64,000 nt of DNA from Planctomycetota bacterium. GTDB lineage: Bacteria; Planctomycetota; PLA2. A program made the translations under genes and the position numbers. Below, in pieces: positions 6,925 to 15,474 of this stretch (position 1 is the first letter of the stretch; every line of letters starts with the position of its first letter). The notes below the pieces were generated by a model. The model saw nothing but the letters and a program-made list of their open reading frames with translations, did not search any database and was not told where the DNA came from. Location: contig JAJFFH010000050.1 in assembly GCA_021776735.1 (NCBI GenBank), positions 1-64,000 of the forward strand, written 5' to 3'.

Positions 6925-7905
6925 ATGGCGCTGCCGCTCGCGAAGCTCCGTATCTACCTGTCGCTGATTCCGCTGCTGCGGTCGCGGCCCGGGATCACGT
7001 TCAAGGAAATCGGCGACCACCTCGGCATGAGCGCGCAGGCCGTCGCGCGCGAAATCCCCGAAGCGTTGATGCTGTGTGGCGTGCCGCCGTACATGCCGCA
7101 CGACTACATCGCCTGCTTCACCGAGGGCGATCGGGTCACGTTGCGTTTCGCGGACCACTTCAAGCGCCCCGCGCGCCTGACGCTCGGCGAAGCCGCCGCG
7201 ATGCTCATCGCGTTGCGCTCCATGCCGCCCGCCCGGGGCGCCCCGCAGGCCCCCGCGGTCGCCGGCCTGATGCTCAAGCTCGAGCGCGCCCTCGGCACCG
7301 GCGCCGTCAAAAAACTCGTCCGCCGGATCGGTGCCCGCCGCGGCTCCGGCGCCCTCGGCCAACGCCTCGCCACGCTCCAGACCGCGCTCGAGCAGGGCCA
7401 GGAAGTCGAGATCGAGTACTACACCGCGCGCCGCCGGGTCCTGTCGAAGCGCCGCCTGCGCCCCTACGCGCTGCTGGACCGCCTCGGCCGGTACTACGTG
7501 ATCGGCCGCGACAGCCAGCGCGGCAAGGAACTGTCGTTTCGCGTCGACCGAATGCGTTCCGTCACGCCGACCGGAAAGACATTCGAAAAGCCCAAGAGCT
7601 TCAACCCGCAGCGGTACCGCAAGCCGGATCTTTACCGCCCGTCGTCCAGCGACATCGCAGTCAAGGCCAAGCTCTCCCCCGACGCCGCCCGCTTCGCCCA
7701 AGAGGGCGGATTCGCCAGCGACATCAAGCAAAAGGCCAGCGGCGCCGCCGAGGTGACGGTCCGCACGGACGTCGCCCGCTGGATCGTCGACTGGGCGCTC
7801 CAGTTCGGCATGCAGGCCGAAGTCACCGGCCCCAAGTCGGCGCGGGAAGAGATGAAGGGCGTTCTGGATGACTGGCAGGCGTTTTATGACGCGCATAAGC
7901 GTTAG
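6925..7905 (+). CDS. WYL-domain transcriptional regulator (second of a tandem pair)
   Basis: This 326-residue protein has an N-terminal helix-turn-helix at about 10-50 (L-I-P-L-L-R-S-R-P-G-I-T-F-K-E-I-G-D-H-L). Its WYL-type core contains V-E-I-E-Y-Y-T-A-R-R near 155-165 and R-L-R-P-Y-A-L-L-D-R-L-G-R-Y-Y-V-I-G near 178-195. It starts two bases after the preceding WYL gene, so the two are almost certainly co-translated, and in homologous PafBC systems the two proteins act together. The sequence is clearly diverged from its neighbour, so this is not a recent duplication. The gene is followed by a hairpin-rich spacer and then the convergent cyclase gene. Confidence 0.85.
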   Translation: MALPLAKLRIYLSLIPLLRSRPGITFKEIGDHLGMSAQAVAREIPEALMLCGVPPYMPHDYIACFTEGDRVTLRFADHFKRPARLTLGEAAAMLIALRSMPPARGAPQAPAVAGLMLKLERALGTGAVKKLVRRIGARRGSGALGQRLATLQTALEQGQEVEIEYYTARRRVLSKRRLRPYALLDRLGRYYVIGRDSQRGKELSFRVDRMRSVTPTGKTFEKPKSFNPQRYRKPDLYRPSSSDIAVKAKLSPDAARFAQEGGFASDIKQKASGAAEVTVRTDVARWIVDWALQFGMQAEVTGPKSAREEMKGVLDDWQAFYDAHKR

Positions 7906-7985
7906 GCGCGCTGCGAAGTCCGCCTGCGGCAGCTTTCGCTAGTCAGATGGATGTCTCGGTCGGGATGAACCCGCGGTGAAAGCTG

Positions 7986-7997
7986 ACGGACGGCGAT
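7986..7997 (+). repeat. Copy of the dispersed 12-mer ACGGACGGCGAT
   Basis: An exact copy in the spacer between the convergent WYL and cyclase genes, 80 bases after the WYL stop. It is preceded by AGCTG, matching the wider AGCnn-12-mer consensus. Confidence 0.8.
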
Positions 7998-8012
7998 TAT
8001 TGGGGAGTCTTT

Positions 8013-8039
8013 TCGCTTGGCGGGGGAACCGCTAAGCGA
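8013..8039 (+). repeat. REP-like hairpin, type A, isolated copy
   Basis: Arms TCGCTTGGCGG and CCGCTAAGCGA flank the loop GGGAA; one pair is a G-T wobble. Arms, loop and the following GATGAA-GGCGGGCGCG context match the type A hairpins of the array at 29648-29949, so this is a dispersed copy of that family. It lies between convergent gene ends (7905 and 8063). Confidence 0.75.
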
Positions 8040-8062
8040 TGAACTGGGGGGCGGGCGCGTGC

Positions 8063-9853
8063 TTAGTTTTTGGGGGCCAGGCGCACCAGGGATTGTGTTT
8101 CCAGGCCCTTCAGTTCTCGCTCGAACGGCTCGTGATCCAACGCTGGGTTGCTGATCTCTCTTGCGGCGCTGGCCGAGATCACGATGTCTTTGCCGTTGCT
8201 CAGGGGGGCGAGCCTCGCGGCCAGGTTTACCGTTCTTCCGAAATAGTCCAGGCGGTCGTTGGCGTTGACCGCGATGCAGGCGCCCGCGTGCAGGCCGATC
8301 TTCATCACGAGCTTCGGGGCGTTCGGGCGGGCGTTTAGTTCGTCGAGGGCCTGGCGCATCGCGAGCGCGGCCTGCACGGCGTCTTCGGGAGTGGCGAAGG
8401 CGGCCATCACGGCGTCGCCGATTGTTTTCACGATGCCGCCCGCATGCGCGCGGACGGCATCGGCGAGAACCGCGAAGTGGTCGCGCACGTTGGCGTACGC
8501 GGGCGCGTCGCCCAGCCGTTCGTACAACGCGGTGGAGGCGTGCAGGTCCGTGAACAGGATCGCGATCGAGGCGATGCCCATGCGCACGCCGGGGGCGAGC
8601 ACCTGCGCCGAGAACAGGTCGCGAAAATCCTGGAGCCGCGTGACCAGTGCCGCACTCGCAAAATCGTCGCGCGGTCCGCGGCGTCCGATCTGCACACGCG
8701 TCGAGACATCGCCGTCGTTCCGCTTCGTCAGGGTGACTTCCCCCGCACCCAACGCGATCTCGTCCGGCTCGACGCCGGCGCGGGTGATGCGCAGTTCCGC
8801 CTCTCGCGGGCCTTCCCCGACGTGCAAGTGCGCGGCCTTCGACGCATCGGCGCGATCGACGTCGTAGTCGCCGGCCGGCAGGTGGATCGTGAAGTCGCGT
8901 TTTTCCCTCGGCGCCAGCACGGCTTGCAGGAACACGCCATCGCGCCTGGCGGGCGCGCCGAGACAAAACGCCACGGGCTTGATCGAACGCAGGGCCGGGG
9001 CGATCGCGAACGTGACCTCGACCGTCTCGTGAAACGTCGCCGCGAACGAGTAGTCACACACGTCGCAGTGCGCTTCCGGCTCAAGCGCTGCAAGCGTGTC
9101 CTCGTGGTACGCGGGCAAGCGGCAGTGCGGGCAGTTGATGTCCCAATGCAGGTCCACGAGACCGGCGCGCGCCGCGTACAAGAGCGCGCGCAAGACATCG
9201 AGCCGCGGCAGCTTCCACTGGTCCGCAAGCTCGAACGGGCGCAGGCGCAACACCTCGAGATCCGGACCGGATTCCAACAACGCTCCGAGCCGGCCCGCGA
9301 CCACGGGCGCCTTTTCGCGGACGATCTCGAGGCCTGTTCTCAGGCGGCCCTGACCGCCCGGCGCAAGCGGCGTCGCCGGCGGCGCGTAGACCGGCGCGCC
9401 CGTTTCATGCCAACGCGCGACCGCGGTCTGCACCCGTTCGGCCATCTTGCGCATGCGGCGCTGCGCGTCCCAGCGCACGATGGACGCAAGGACGCGCCAG
9501 CGCAGATCGAACTCGGCGAAGAGCGTGGCACGGGTATCGCCGTCCGTTTGCTGTTGACGCATTCCGCCCCGAAAAAAGCGCAGCGGCCCCCGAGTGAACG
9601 TGCGCTCGACGACGTGGTAGCGCGGGCGCACGAATTCGAACGGCCCCTCGCGCCAGGCCATCGGCGGAAAAAACCCGCGCGTCTTGACGCGGGACCGCGT
9701 CGCGCCGCCGGGAGCGCCCTCGACCACGGTGTCCACCGGCGGGAGGCCACCGAGTTGGTTCAGGCGGTTCGTGTCGGCGAGCCAGATCCACGCCTGATCC
9801 GGGGTCACGCCCGGCAAGACGAACTCGTGCTCGACACGGATGAGGCTGCTCAA
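8063..9853 (-). CDS. Class III adenylate/guanylate cyclase with N-terminal SRPBCC-like and zinc-ribbon regions
   Basis: This 596-residue soluble protein ends in a class III nucleotide cyclase domain (about 425-590). The metal-binding aspartates are in L-F-T-D-L-H-A-S-T (about 432) and I-G-D-A-V-M-A-A-F, and the transition-state Asn/Arg are in V-N-L-A-A-R-L. The first 150 residues resemble an SRPBCC-type ligand-binding fold. A four-cysteine cluster follows (C-P-H-C near 239 and C-D-V-C near 262), probably a zinc ribbon. Similar multi-domain cyclases carry DUF5939. The likely start is the TTG at 9853, overlapping the aminotransferase stop as TTGA; longer in-frame starts would lie inside that gene. 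The product (cAMP or cGMP) and the signal sensed are not evident. A 12-mer copy is embedded at 9536-9547. Confidence 0.85.
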   Translation of the reverse strand: MSSLIRVEHEFVLPGVTPDQAWIWLADTNRLNQLGGLPPVDTVVEGAPGGATRSRVKTRGFFPPMAWREGPFEFVRPRYHVVERTFTRGPLRFFRGGMRQQQTDGDTRATLFAEFDLRWRVLASIVRWDAQRRMRKMAERVQTAVARWHETGAPVYAPPATPLAPGGQGRLRTGLEIVREKAPVVAGRLGALLESGPDLEVLRLRPFELADQWKLPRLDVLRALLYAARAGLVDLHWDINCPHCRLPAYHEDTLAALEPEAHCDVCDYSFAATFHETVEVTFAIAPALRSIKPVAFCLGAPARRDGVFLQAVLAPREKRDFTIHLPAGDYDVDRADASKAAHLHVGEGPREAELRITRAGVEPDEIALGAGEVTLTKRNDGDVSTRVQIGRRGPRDDFASAALVTRLQDFRDLFSAQVLAPGVRMGIASIAILFTDLHASTALYERLGDAPAYANVRDHFAVLADAVRAHAGGIVKTIGDAVMAAFATPEDAVQAALAMRQALDELNARPNAPKLVMKIGLHAGACIAVNANDRLDYFGRTVNLAARLAPLSNGKDIVISASAAREISNPALDHEPFERELKGLETQSLVRLAPKN

Positions 9854-11037
9854 GCCAGCAGCATGTCCCGGTGCGCGCGCATCGCGTGGCAAGCGCGCTC
9901 CGTGTCTGCCACCGAGGGGACGAGCGAGAAGCGGACGTGGCCGTCGCCGGGGTTTTGGCCGCGGCAGTCGTCGCCGAGCCACGGGCCCGGGGTGCAGACC
10001 GTGGCGATGTTCTTGTGCAGCAGGCGCTGCGCGAACTCGACGGCGTCGATGTGCTCGGGCAGGCGCTGCCAGTAGTGGATGGTGGCGTCCGGCGCGCAGT
10101 CGGGGAAGCCGAGATCGACGAACACCGCGGCGAGCAGCGCGCGCTTTTGGCGGTAGTCCTCGCGCATCTCCTCGACGTGTTGCTCATCGGCGAGGGCCGC
10201 GATCGCGGCGTCCTGGATGAACGCGGGCGTGCCCGAGTCGATGTTGGTCTTGACCTTGCGAAACGCCGCGATGACCTCGGCGTCCCCGGCGGTCCATCCG
10301 ATGCGCCACCCCGTCATCGCACTGCGCTTGCTCAACGAAAACACGGCGGCGACCCCGTCCTTGCCGAATTCCAGGATCGACCGCGGACGCTCGCCGTAGT
10401 AGAGGTCGGCGTACGCCTCGTCGTTCACGATCAGGATGTCGCGCGCGCGCGCCCACGCGATCGCCTCTTCAAGAAACGCGGGCGGCGCCACCGCTCCCGT
10501 CGGCGCGTTCGGATAGCACAGCCAGAGGATGCGCGCCTTGTGCGCGACATCGTCCGGAATCGACGAGAGATCCGGCAGGTAGTGGTTCTCGCGCGTGAGG
10601 GGATAGAAGTACGGAGTTCCGCCGGCGAACGTGGTGCCGCGCGAGTAGGGCGGGTAGCCGGGGGACGGACACAAGACCACGTCGCCGGGATCGACGAACG
10701 CGAGCGGAAAATGGAAGATGCCCTCCTTGCTGCCGATCGTCGAGGTGACCTCGGTTCCAGGGTCGAGCTTCACGCCGAGCGCGCGCTCCATCCAGCCGGC
10801 GCACGCCGCGCGAAAGTCCGCGTTGCCGATGTAGGACGGATAGCCCGACGTCGCACGCTCGTCCACCGCGGTCTTGAGCCGCTCGCGCATGAGTGCGGGC
10901 GTGGGCCACGTCGGATCGCCGACGCCGAAATCGACCGGATCGATGCCGACGGCGCGTAGGTCATCGACCTGTTGCTTGATCAAGGCGAACGGGTAGGCGG
11001 CGGTTTCGCGCAGCCGCTGCGCGATGTGAATGGGCAT
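9850..11037 (-). CDS. Class I/II PLP aminotransferase, diaminopimelate-type
   Basis: This 395-residue cytoplasmic aminotransferase has the fold-type I signature S-L-S-K-R-S-A-M-T-G-W-R-I-G-W near 240-254, whose lysine binds PLP. It also has the N-x-P-T-G loop (Y-P-N-A-P-T-G) and the C-terminal arginine in H-V-R-F-S-L-V-P. The N-terminal F-G-V-G-D-P-T-W-P-T-P and the overall length place it close to succinyl-diaminopimelate and LL-diaminopimelate aminotransferases of lysine/peptidoglycan synthesis, but related enzymes act on other amino acids. No other dap gene is adjacent. The stop overlaps the TTG start of the cyclase gene by four bases, implying translational coupling, which is an odd pairing for a biosynthetic enzyme. 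Confidence 0.85.
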   Translation of the reverse strand: MPIHIAQRLRETAAYPFALIKQQVDDLRAVGIDPVDFGVGDPTWPTPALMRERLKTAVDERATSGYPSYIGNADFRAACAGWMERALGVKLDPGTEVTSTIGSKEGIFHFPLAFVDPGDVVLCPSPGYPPYSRGTTFAGGTPYFYPLTRENHYLPDLSSIPDDVAHKARILWLCYPNAPTGAVAPPAFLEEAIAWARARDILIVNDEAYADLYYGERPRSILEFGKDGVAAVFSLSKRSAMTGWRIGWTAGDAEVIAAFRKVKTNIDSGTPAFIQDAAIAALADEQHVEEMREDYRQKRALLAAVFVDLGFPDCAPDATIHYWQRLPEHIDAVEFAQRLLHKNIATVCTPGPWLGDDCRGQNPGDGHVRFSLVPSVADTERACHAMRAHRDMLLA

Positions 11038-11047
11038 GTGCGCGATA

Positions 11048-11338
11048 CTAACCGCCGTGCGCCCGGTTTCGCTTCGCGCGGCGCCACTGCTTTTCGAGAG
11101 CCTCGTCCGAGTCGCGGCGCGCCTTGTCCTCGGACGACTCGTTTCGCCTTTTCCGCCGCGCCTTGGCGGCCCCTTTGACTGTGGCGACGATCAGGCCGGT
11201 CACGACCGCGGCCACGATGGTCGCCGTGACGCCGTGTTTGACCGCCCTCCGGATCGGATTGCCGATCGGCGCGCGGACATGGCCCACGCAGCCCGAACAG
11301 GCGATCACAACAATGAGGCCCACGGCGATCTGCCGCAT
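11048..11338 (-). CDS. Small putative lipoprotein
   Basis: From the ATG at 11338 the product is 96 residues with a lipoprotein-type signal (M-R-Q-I-A-V-G-L-I-V-V-I-A-C). Cys14 follows V-I-A, an acceptable lipobox; C-S-G-C supplies a second candidate at Cys17. A second hydrophobic, glycine/valine-rich stretch at about 34-52 could be a membrane or amyloid-like segment. The tail is very basic and rich in Arg, Lys and Glu. I do not recognise a family. The frame is open further upstream, but those residues would precede the signal sequence and overlap the divergent gene. It lies just upstream of the aminotransferase and could be its transcript leader gene. Confidence 0.5.
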   Translation of the reverse strand: MRQIAVGLIVVIACSGCVGHVRAPIGNPIRRAVKHGVTATIVAAVVTGLIVATVKGAAKARRKRRNESSEDKARRDSDEALEKQWRRAKRNRAHGG

Positions 11339-11433
11339 GGCCGCTATCGTACCGAAAAACGGACCTGAGCAGGGCCGAAGCGGAAGGGGGGCGAGGGGCG
11401 TACGGGGTGCGCCGCGGACGTACAATGCGTGCC

Positions 11434-14397
11434 ATGAACCTGCGCCACCCGCTTTTTTGGACCCTCCTGTTCGCCTGCGCCGCCTTCGGCCAGGACGACG
11501 AGCTGCCCCCGGACGAAGTCAGCGATCTCGTCGAACGCTACCACGAACGCGGGATCGAAAGCCTGCGCGAGGGCAGTTACGAAGAGGCGCGGCTGCGGTT
11601 CAAAAAGGCCCTGAAGCGCAACCCGAAGCACGTCGGCGCACGCCTCGGGAGCGTCACGGCCTGGAAAGCGTACGGCGCGTACGGCAAGGCGCGGCGCGAG
11701 CTCGAAGAGCTGTTCAAGCATCATCCGGGCCACCGCGCCGGGTTGGTCGCGCGGGCGAAACTCGACCTGCTTGAGGGCAAGGACAGTGACGCGCGCGACG
11801 CGGCGCGCAAGGTCGTCGAGGGGGGTACGGGGGAGGGCCCGGACCTCGTCGGTCTGGAGGCGCGAATTGTCTTGGCGCAGGGCCTGGCGGCGCGCGGCCT
11901 GCGCGACGAGGCGCGCACCGTGCTCGACTACTTCCCCGACTACTACGAAAAGCGCGCCGGGACGTTCGAGGACGCGTGGCAGGACTCCGAACAGTTGCGC
12001 CACAAGCCCGACGAGGCGCGCCCGCTGGCGGTCGAAATGGTGCTGATCGCGAAGGCACTGCGCCTGTACGTGGAGCTGAGCCCGCTGGACCACGATTTCT
12101 TGAACAACGCGAACCAGGTGCTGCAGATCGCACGCGATCTCGACAAGCAGAACTGGGAGGCGTGGATCGAGTGGATTCGCGTCAGCCGCGTCGAGCGCGA
12201 GCGGGCCATCGCGAAGGCGAACAAGGTGCTCGTTCTCGTCAAGCGCCACAACCCCGACCTCGCCGAACTGTGGGCCGAGGTGGCGCGCACGAAACTCCTT
12301 ACTTCCACGGAGTGGGAGGCGCGCAAGCCCGCCGAAACCGCGCTCAAGATCAACCCCCGTCACAGTGATGCGCGCGCAATCGTGGCCCGCCTGCTGCTCG
12401 AAGACGACCAGTACGAGGACGCCTCGAAACACATCGAGAAGGGGCTCTCGTTCAATCCGCGGCACAAGGATCTCCTGACGCTCCAAGCCACGCTTCTGCG
12501 CCTGACCGGCGACGAGAAGGGCTTCGAGCAGGGCCTCAAGAACGTGCTTGCGATCGACCCGAAGTATGGCGAGGCGTATCACCTGGCCGCGCTGGTCGTG
12601 GCGGGCCGACAGCGCCGCTTCGAGGACTGCGTGAAGCTCGTCCGGCGCGGGCTCCGGATTGACCCGCAGAACTTCGACGCGCACGCGTCGCTGGGCATGT
12701 TCCTGGCCAACCTCGGGCACGAGAAGGAAGCGCTCAAGTCGTTGGAGGACTCCAAGCGGCTGATCCCGTTCTCGCACCCGGTGCGGGACAACTTCTCGCG
12801 CCTGCTCAAGTACATCACCGGCAGCATGACCGAACACCGGACCACGAACTTCGTGCTCCGGTTCGATCCCAAGGAGGATCCGATCCTGCGCCGCTATCTC
12901 CCCGACGTCCTTGAGGAGTACTGGGTCGACATCACGAAGCGTTACGGGTTCGTCCCGCGGCGCCCCGTGCTCGTCGAGACGTTCGCCAAAGCGGACGACT
13001 TCAGCGTGCGCGTGCTCGGCCTGACCGGCATTCCCGCCCTGGGAGTGTGCTTTGGCGGCGTCATCGGACTCCAGTCGCCGGAGGCACTTCAGAACCGGTT
13101 CCGGTGGATCGCCGTCGCCCGCCACGAGTTCGCGCACGTCATGACGCTGCAGTTGTCGAAGGGACGCGTGCCGCGCTGGTTCACCGAAGGCGTGAGCGTG
13201 TTCGAAGAACGCGGGTTCGATCCGGCCTGGGGCCGCGATGGCCGGTTCGAGCGTCAGATTCACGACGCCGTCGCGACCGACACGCTGCCCAAGTCCGCCA
13301 AGTTCGACGCGTGGTTTCGCGGTCCGCGCGTGGTGTATGCCTACTACGTCGCGGGCCTCATGATCGACTATCTGCAACAGACGTACGGCGAGAAGTCGAT
13401 CATTGCGGCGCTCAAGCTGTGGGCCGAGGACAAGACCGCGCAGGAAGTGTTCAAGGGCGCGTTCGGGATCGGGCTGAGCGAATTCGACACGGCCTTCGCC
13501 AAGGTCATGGAAAAGCGCGTCGCGGGCTACAAGTTCGTTCCGAACTACAACCTGATCCTCGCGAAACTGCGCAAGGCGGCAAACAAGAACCCCAAGGACG
13601 CGGACACCCTCGAAAAAATCGCGTGGGCCTATCACCGCCGCAGCAAGTTTGTCGATGCCGGCGATTTCCTGGCGCGGGCGCGCCGAGCGCGCGGCGGCAA
13701 GGACTCGATTCGGGGTACGCTGCTGCGCGCACACATTGAGCGCGGCGCGGGCCGTGCCGAGCGTGCCCTGGACTACTACAAGGCGTTTTTCAAGGCGGGG
13801 GGCGAGGATTTCGACGCCCGGATGGTGCTCGCGGCCTTCCACGCGCGGCGCGGCCCCGATGGCGAGAACGAGTTCTTGGACCACATCCGCAAGGCCAAGG
13901 CCGCGTGGCCGCTGTCGCCGCGGCCCTACGGGTTGCTGCGCACCTACTACATGCGCAACGGCGACGAGGCCGCGGCGCTGACCGAATTTGAAGAGGTGGT
14001 CCGGCTCCGGCCGGCCGATGTCAAGATTCGACTGCAGTTGGCACGCGAGTACCTGACCCGCAACCGCCCCAAGGACGCGTTGACTGCACTGGAGGACGCG
14101 CTCGAGATCACCGTGTTCGACCGCGACATCCAGCGGGCGATCACGCCGCTGTACCGCAGCACCGGCCAAAAGAAAAAGGCGATCCGCTCGGCGCGCTGCG
14201 CGGTCGAGTTGCTCGACCAAGACCAGGATCCCGAGCAGCTCGTCGCAAACACCTGGCTCGAGTTGGCCGAAGCGCTGCTGGACGACGGTCAAAAGGAGAA
14301 AGCCAAGGCGGCGATCGCGGAAGCGAAGAGAGCCATGGACGGCGAAGATTTTCCGCGAATCAAGCAGGTCGAGGAACGGCTGGGCAAAACCGGGTAA
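11434..14397 (+). CDS. Exported TPR-repeat protein with a peptidase-MA-type zinc metallopeptidase domain
   Basis: A signal peptide (residues 1-19, M-N-L-R-H-P-L-F-W-T-L-L-F-A-C-A-A-F-G) precedes about 970 residues. TPR-like helical repeats occupy roughly 35-420 and 690-980. Between them, near 564, is the zincin motif H-E-F-A-H, followed 20-odd residues later by W-F-T-E-G-V-S-V-F-E-E, whose glutamate is the third ligand in gluzincins of the peptidase MA group. It is therefore probably an active periplasmic or surface metallopeptidase held in a TPR scaffold; its substrate is unknown. In-frame starts at 11407 (GTG) and 11425 (ATG) exist, but 11434 gives the cleanest signal peptide. The DnaA-like gene follows after 12 bases. 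Confidence 0.85.
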   Translation: MNLRHPLFWTLLFACAAFGQDDELPPDEVSDLVERYHERGIESLREGSYEEARLRFKKALKRNPKHVGARLGSVTAWKAYGAYGKARRELEELFKHHPGHRAGLVARAKLDLLEGKDSDARDAARKVVEGGTGEGPDLVGLEARIVLAQGLAARGLRDEARTVLDYFPDYYEKRAGTFEDAWQDSEQLRHKPDEARPLAVEMVLIAKALRLYVELSPLDHDFLNNANQVLQIARDLDKQNWEAWIEWIRVSRVERERAIAKANKVLVLVKRHNPDLAELWAEVARTKLLTSTEWEARKPAETALKINPRHSDARAIVARLLLEDDQYEDASKHIEKGLSFNPRHKDLLTLQATLLRLTGDEKGFEQGLKNVLAIDPKYGEAYHLAALVVAGRQRRFEDCVKLVRRGLRIDPQNFDAHASLGMFLANLGHEKEALKSLEDSKRLIPFSHPVRDNFSRLLKYITGSMTEHRTTNFVLRFDPKEDPILRRYLPDVLEEYWVDITKRYGFVPRRPVLVETFAKADDFSVRVLGLTGIPALGVCFGGVIGLQSPEALQNRFRWIAVARHEFAHVMTLQLSKGRVPRWFTEGVSVFEERGFDPAWGRDGRFERQIHDAVATDTLPKSAKFDAWFRGPRVVYAYYVAGLMIDYLQQTYGEKSIIAALKLWAEDKTAQEVFKGAFGIGLSEFDTAFAKVMEKRVAGYKFVPNYNLILAKLRKAANKNPKDADTLEKIAWAYHRRSKFVDAGDFLARARRARGGKDSIRGTLLRAHIERGAGRAERALDYYKAFFKAGGEDFDARMVLAAFHARRGPDGENEFLDHIRKAKAAWPLSPRPYGLLRTYYMRNGDEAAALTEFEEVVRLRPADVKIRLQLAREYLTRNRPKDALTALEDALEITVFDRDIQRAITPLYRSTGQKKKAIRSARCAVELLDQDQDPEQLVANTWLELAEALLDDGQKEKAKAAIAEAKRAMDGEDFPRIKQVEERLGKTG

Positions 14398-14409
14398 CCT
14401 CCGGGCCGC

Positions 14410-15438
14410 ATGAAGTTCGATCGGCAAGAGGTTGTCGCGCGTTTGCGCGAGCGCGTGGAGTCGCGGGCGGCTCGGCTGTGGGTTCAGGAAGCCCGGTGGG
14501 TGCGCCGCGGTGGCGCCATCGAATTGCGCGTTCTCGGGCGATTCCAGGAAGCGCGCCTGAAGCAAAAGTACGCGGCGGCACTGGAGGATGCGTTCGGCTG
14601 CCCGGTGATGATCGTGGCACGGCCCGTCCAGACCGGAGCGGGTGCTCAGCCGCGCCGGCGCAGGCGGGCGGCCCCGCGTCTCACCGGCATAGCGGGCGAG
14701 TTCGCAGGACGCCTGATTCGAGCGTTCGCGGACGGAGTGGAGACAGCCCCCCGGCTGGTGGTCGTCCACGGCCCGCCGCACAGCGGCAAGTCCGTCCTCC
14801 TGGAATGGGCCGCGCGCCGGGCGGGGGAATGCGTGTTCCGCCTCGACGTCGGTCGCCTGCGGACCGGACGGGGGCGCCCGCTCGTGCCGCGCAAACCCGT
14901 CGTCGTGGCCGACGATCTTGACATCCTGGCGACTCGCCCCGCGACCCAGCGCGTGTTCGCGAACCTGCTGGACGGCCTGCTCGATCGCGGCGGCCGCATG
15001 CTGTGCGCAGTCGAGGGCCACCCGGCGGACCGCGAGGGCCTGCAGCCGCTGCTGCGCAACCGCCTCCTCGGCGGCGTGCTGGTGCCGATTGAGCGCGACA
15101 CCGTTGGCAAAACCGCGGCCGTCGCCCGGCAGCCGGACCCGCCGGAGGTCATGGACTGCCTCAAGAAGGCCGCCGCCCGCCTGTTCGGCGTCGAACGCGC
15201 CCTGCTCGACGCGGTGACGAAACGGCGCACCGTGGTAACCGCCCGCCGCGCGGTGATGGCCGCCGCCCGCCGTGGGGGCCTGACCGAACGCGACGTGGCC
15301 GCGGCGTTCGGAATGCGCGCCCGCGCGGTCCGCGAAGCCTGCCGCTGGACGAAGCAACAAGAAGAACGCGACCCGTCGTTCGCCGCGCTGCTGGACGGCG
15401 TCGCGCAGAAATACCCGACCCCGGACGAACGCCGGTAG
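14410..15438 (+). CDS. Divergent DnaA-like AAA+ ATPase
   Basis: This 342-residue protein follows the DnaA plan in reduced form. Residues 1-72 resemble DnaA domain I (W-V-Q-E-A-R-W, I-E-L-R-V-L-G-R-F, K-Y-A-A-A-L-E-D). A short Arg-rich linker (80-90) leads to an AAA+ core with Walker A G-P-P-H-S-G-K-S at 121-128 and Walker B V-V-A-D-D-L-D at 165-171. Residues 262-315 resemble domain IV (T-K-R-R-T-V-V-T-A-R-R-A-V-M-A-A-A-R-R, then L-T-E-R-D-V-A-A-A-F). The true DnaA signature around D-H-T-T-V is absent (R-A-R-A-V instead), and the protein is about 100 residues short, so it is unlikely to be the main initiator. An Hda-like regulator or a secondary DNA-binding ATPase is plausible. It lies upstream of tmk-holB. 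Confidence 0.7.
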   Translation: MKFDRQEVVARLRERVESRAARLWVQEARWVRRGGAIELRVLGRFQEARLKQKYAAALEDAFGCPVMIVARPVQTGAGAQPRRRRRAAPRLTGIAGEFAGRLIRAFADGVETAPRLVVVHGPPHSGKSVLLEWAARRAGECVFRLDVGRLRTGRGRPLVPRKPVVVADDLDILATRPATQRVFANLLDGLLDRGGRMLCAVEGHPADREGLQPLLRNRLLGGVLVPIERDTVGKTAAVARQPDPPEVMDCLKKAAARLFGVERALLDAVTKRRTVVTARRAVMAAARRGGLTERDVAAAFGMRARAVREACRWTKQQEERDPSFAALLDGVAQKYPTPDERR

Positions 15439-15463
15439 CGGGCGAACCAGCAAGAAAAAGCAA

Positions 15464-15474
15464 ACGGACGGCGA
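15464..15474 (+). repeat. Near-exact copy of the dispersed 12-mer (11 of 12)
   Basis: AGCAAACGGACGGCGA followed by C instead of T, 25 bases after the stop of the DnaA-like gene. The 16-base string AGCAAACGGACGGCGA recurs at 34971 and, inverted, inside the cyclase gene. Confidence 0.75.
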
